From Nothophaeocryptopus gaeumannii (taxonomy: Eukaryota > Ascomycota > Dothideomycetes > Mycosphaerellales > Mycosphaerellaceae), in assembly GCA_031771865.1 (NCBI GenBank), contig JASISA010000042.1, forward strand, positions 1,977,501 to 2,041,500: 64,000 bases of DNA. Reading direction: 5' to 3'. The notes under the pieces were generated by a model. That model was not told where the DNA came from, searched no databases, and saw nothing but the letters and a program-made list of their open reading frames with translations. The position numbers and the translations under genes are program-made. Below, one piece after another: positions 62,978 through 64,000 of this stretch. How positions within the stretch are numbered: the first letter of the stretch is position 1; each line of letters begins with the position of its first letter.

Positions 62978-62991
62978 GAAGGGGGGGATGG
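62978..62991 (+). other. Polypurine tract
   Basis: A purine run (agaagggggggatgg, one t) directly before the 3' LTR, the expected plus-strand priming site of an LTR retrotransposon. Confidence 0.75.
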
Positions 62992-63337
62992 TGTTACGGA
63001 TGGAACCGAGAGGCGATGGCAGCCAACCAGTCTAAGCGCGGGTCTGCAGCTCAGCCTCGGGAGGTTCCGCTGCAGCTCGCTCACAGTACTCGTCGCTCGC
63101 AGTGCTTCCACCGGAAGCACAGGAAGCAGAGAAAGCAAGGAGAGCACACGAATCTCCTATGTGTATATAGATCACGTTCTCTACTGAGGTAGATAGGAGC
63201 TTCGTGCTCAACTCAATCTCTCAATACTACTCTCTTGAGTAAAGGTTACACTTCTCAAGACTCTGTTACCAAAGAGACATTCCGGGGTTCGACACTTCCT
63301 AGGCCTATCCACGTGACAGAGGAGACGGTCCGTAACA
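62992..63337 (+). repeat. 3' LTR (346 bp)
   Basis: Identical to the 5' LTR except for one missing tc dinucleotide. Followed by the target duplication ctata (63338-63342) and LINE sequence. Confidence 0.93.
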
Positions 63338-64000
63338 CTATACCGTAGGTTATAGATTAACCGTTCGTAATTAACTTTATTAAACGCTCCTATTATATTA
63401 AGTAATAATACCGAGGCTACCTTACCTTTCTTCCACGTAGTCTAAACGCTTTAAAGGATATACTATAGTACGTCTCTAGTCGATCTACCCGCTTACGCTA
63501 TTTAGTTTTAAGGAAGTAACTTATATTCCTATGTAGCCTATCCTATTTTCCGTGCAACTATTGCTTCTAGTATCTTACTAATGCACGATAGAAGGATAAT
63601 AGGCCTCTATCCCTTTAGAGTAGATAAGTCTTTACTCGCCTTCTATAGTATAATCGTCCTAGCTTTCCGAAACTAGGCTAGGTAGTAGCTAATTTAAACA
63701 TACTATTAGAAGATGCGTTAGAGGATAGGGAGTAGCTAAGCTAGGCACTTCTTAATACATCTATTTAGTATCTCGTCGAGGCTAGGAGCCTTGTCGTTTA
63801 GTAGTCTTTAGACTACTTTTCGTACCTCCTCTTCTATAATTTCGTATACTATATTAATAGGTTCTAGGTATATAGTACTCTCGATATCTAATATGTCTGT
63901 AGGCTCTAGTATTAGGAAAAGGGCTATCCGTAGGATCTCTATTTTCGTACTATCCGTCGTGAACTAATCGTTATTATATATTAGTATAGGTATCTAGGGA
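63338..64000 (-). mobile_element. Second LINE copy, RIP-mutated, right part (continues past window)
   Basis: Resumes the LINE exactly where 60856 stopped: it aligns with 56733-57390 of the first copy, differing almost only by G-to-A and C-to-T changes. It corresponds to the 5' half of the reverse transcriptase domain and runs off the window. Confidence 0.85.

Larger units (their letters stand above)
60857..63337 (+). mobile_element. Gag-only LTR retrotransposon (TR-GAG-like), intact ends, TSD CTATA
   Basis: Complete element of 2481 bp: 5' LTR 60857-61204, internal region, 3' LTR 62992-63337. LTR ends are TGTTACGG...CCGTAACA. The 5-bp target duplication ctata occurs at 60852-60856 and 63338-63342. 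The LTRs are identical except for one 2-bp indel (ctctcg against ctcg near 60955). The internal region codes for Gag on the plus strand and a Cys-rich protein on the minus strand. No protease, reverse transcriptase, RNase H or integrase is present, so replication must rely on a related autonomous element. It shows no RIP-like mutation although it sits in RIP-mutated DNA, so it is younger or escaped. Gag and knuckle features suggest Ty3/gypsy ancestry. Confidence 0.93.

Noticed and set aside
1..64000. tRNA, rRNA genes, CRISPR arrays or a biosynthetic gene cluster
   Set aside because: I found no cloverleaf-like or rRNA sequence, no regularly spaced identical short repeats, and no core biosynthetic enzyme such as a PKS or NRPS. 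A structure-based scan was not possible by eye.

Overview
The window looks like a filamentous ascomycete chromosome segment (Pezizomycotina, probably Dothideomycetes; the class is an inference). The evidence is dense, mostly single-exon nuclear genes with occasional 50-120 nt GT..AG introns, fungal orthologues (PEX1, MSH3, FCF1, MTR2, RPL38, a YOR1-like ABC transporter, a CSI2-like membrane protein) and transposons mutated in the style of RIP (C-to-T changes that turn Gln and Trp codons into stops). There are no bacterial-type operons; neighbours share promoters or 3' regions only.

Left part (1-12.3 kb): a decayed Tc1/mariner transposase, an intracellular GH32 invertase-like gene, a multi-frameshift BTB-like pseudogene, the divergent pair RPL38 (three exons) and MTR2, about 2.2 kb without a recognisable gene, then a short hAT transposon with intact terminal inverted repeats and a perfect 8-bp target duplication (10566-12307).

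Core part (12.7-48.2 kb): a charged coiled-coil protein with a beta-rich N-terminal module, a small single-helix membrane protein (three exons), an ER-type GH47 mannosidase (three exons), a putative secreted protein of unknown family with a triplicated signal-like leader, a 128-bp-period tandem repeat, PEX1, a CSI2-like protein divergent from FCF1, a 1373-residue disordered protein, a secreted GH5 mannanase-like enzyme beside an orphan ankyrin fragment, a YOR1-like ABC-C transporter and MSH3. These are housekeeping and secretory functions: peroxisome import, rRNA processing, mRNA export, mismatch repair, N-glycan trimming and efflux.

Right part (49.2-64 kb): an OTU-like pseudogene broken by in-frame stops and frameshifts leads into a transposon nest. 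A heavily RIP-mutated Helitron replicase fragment (+ strand) ends at a (TAA)n tract that fits the 3' tail of a minus-strand LINE. That LINE locus is a composite: a lightly mutated copy (about 55950-60236) is joined to heavily mutated LINE sequence on both sides. The right-hand mutated copy is interrupted by a young, non-RIPped LTR element (60857-63337, target duplication CTATA). This element carries Gag but no pol, has a probable self-priming primer-binding site, and holds an antisense reading frame for a Zn2Cys6-like cluster plus coiled coil. It is the most unusual object in the window.
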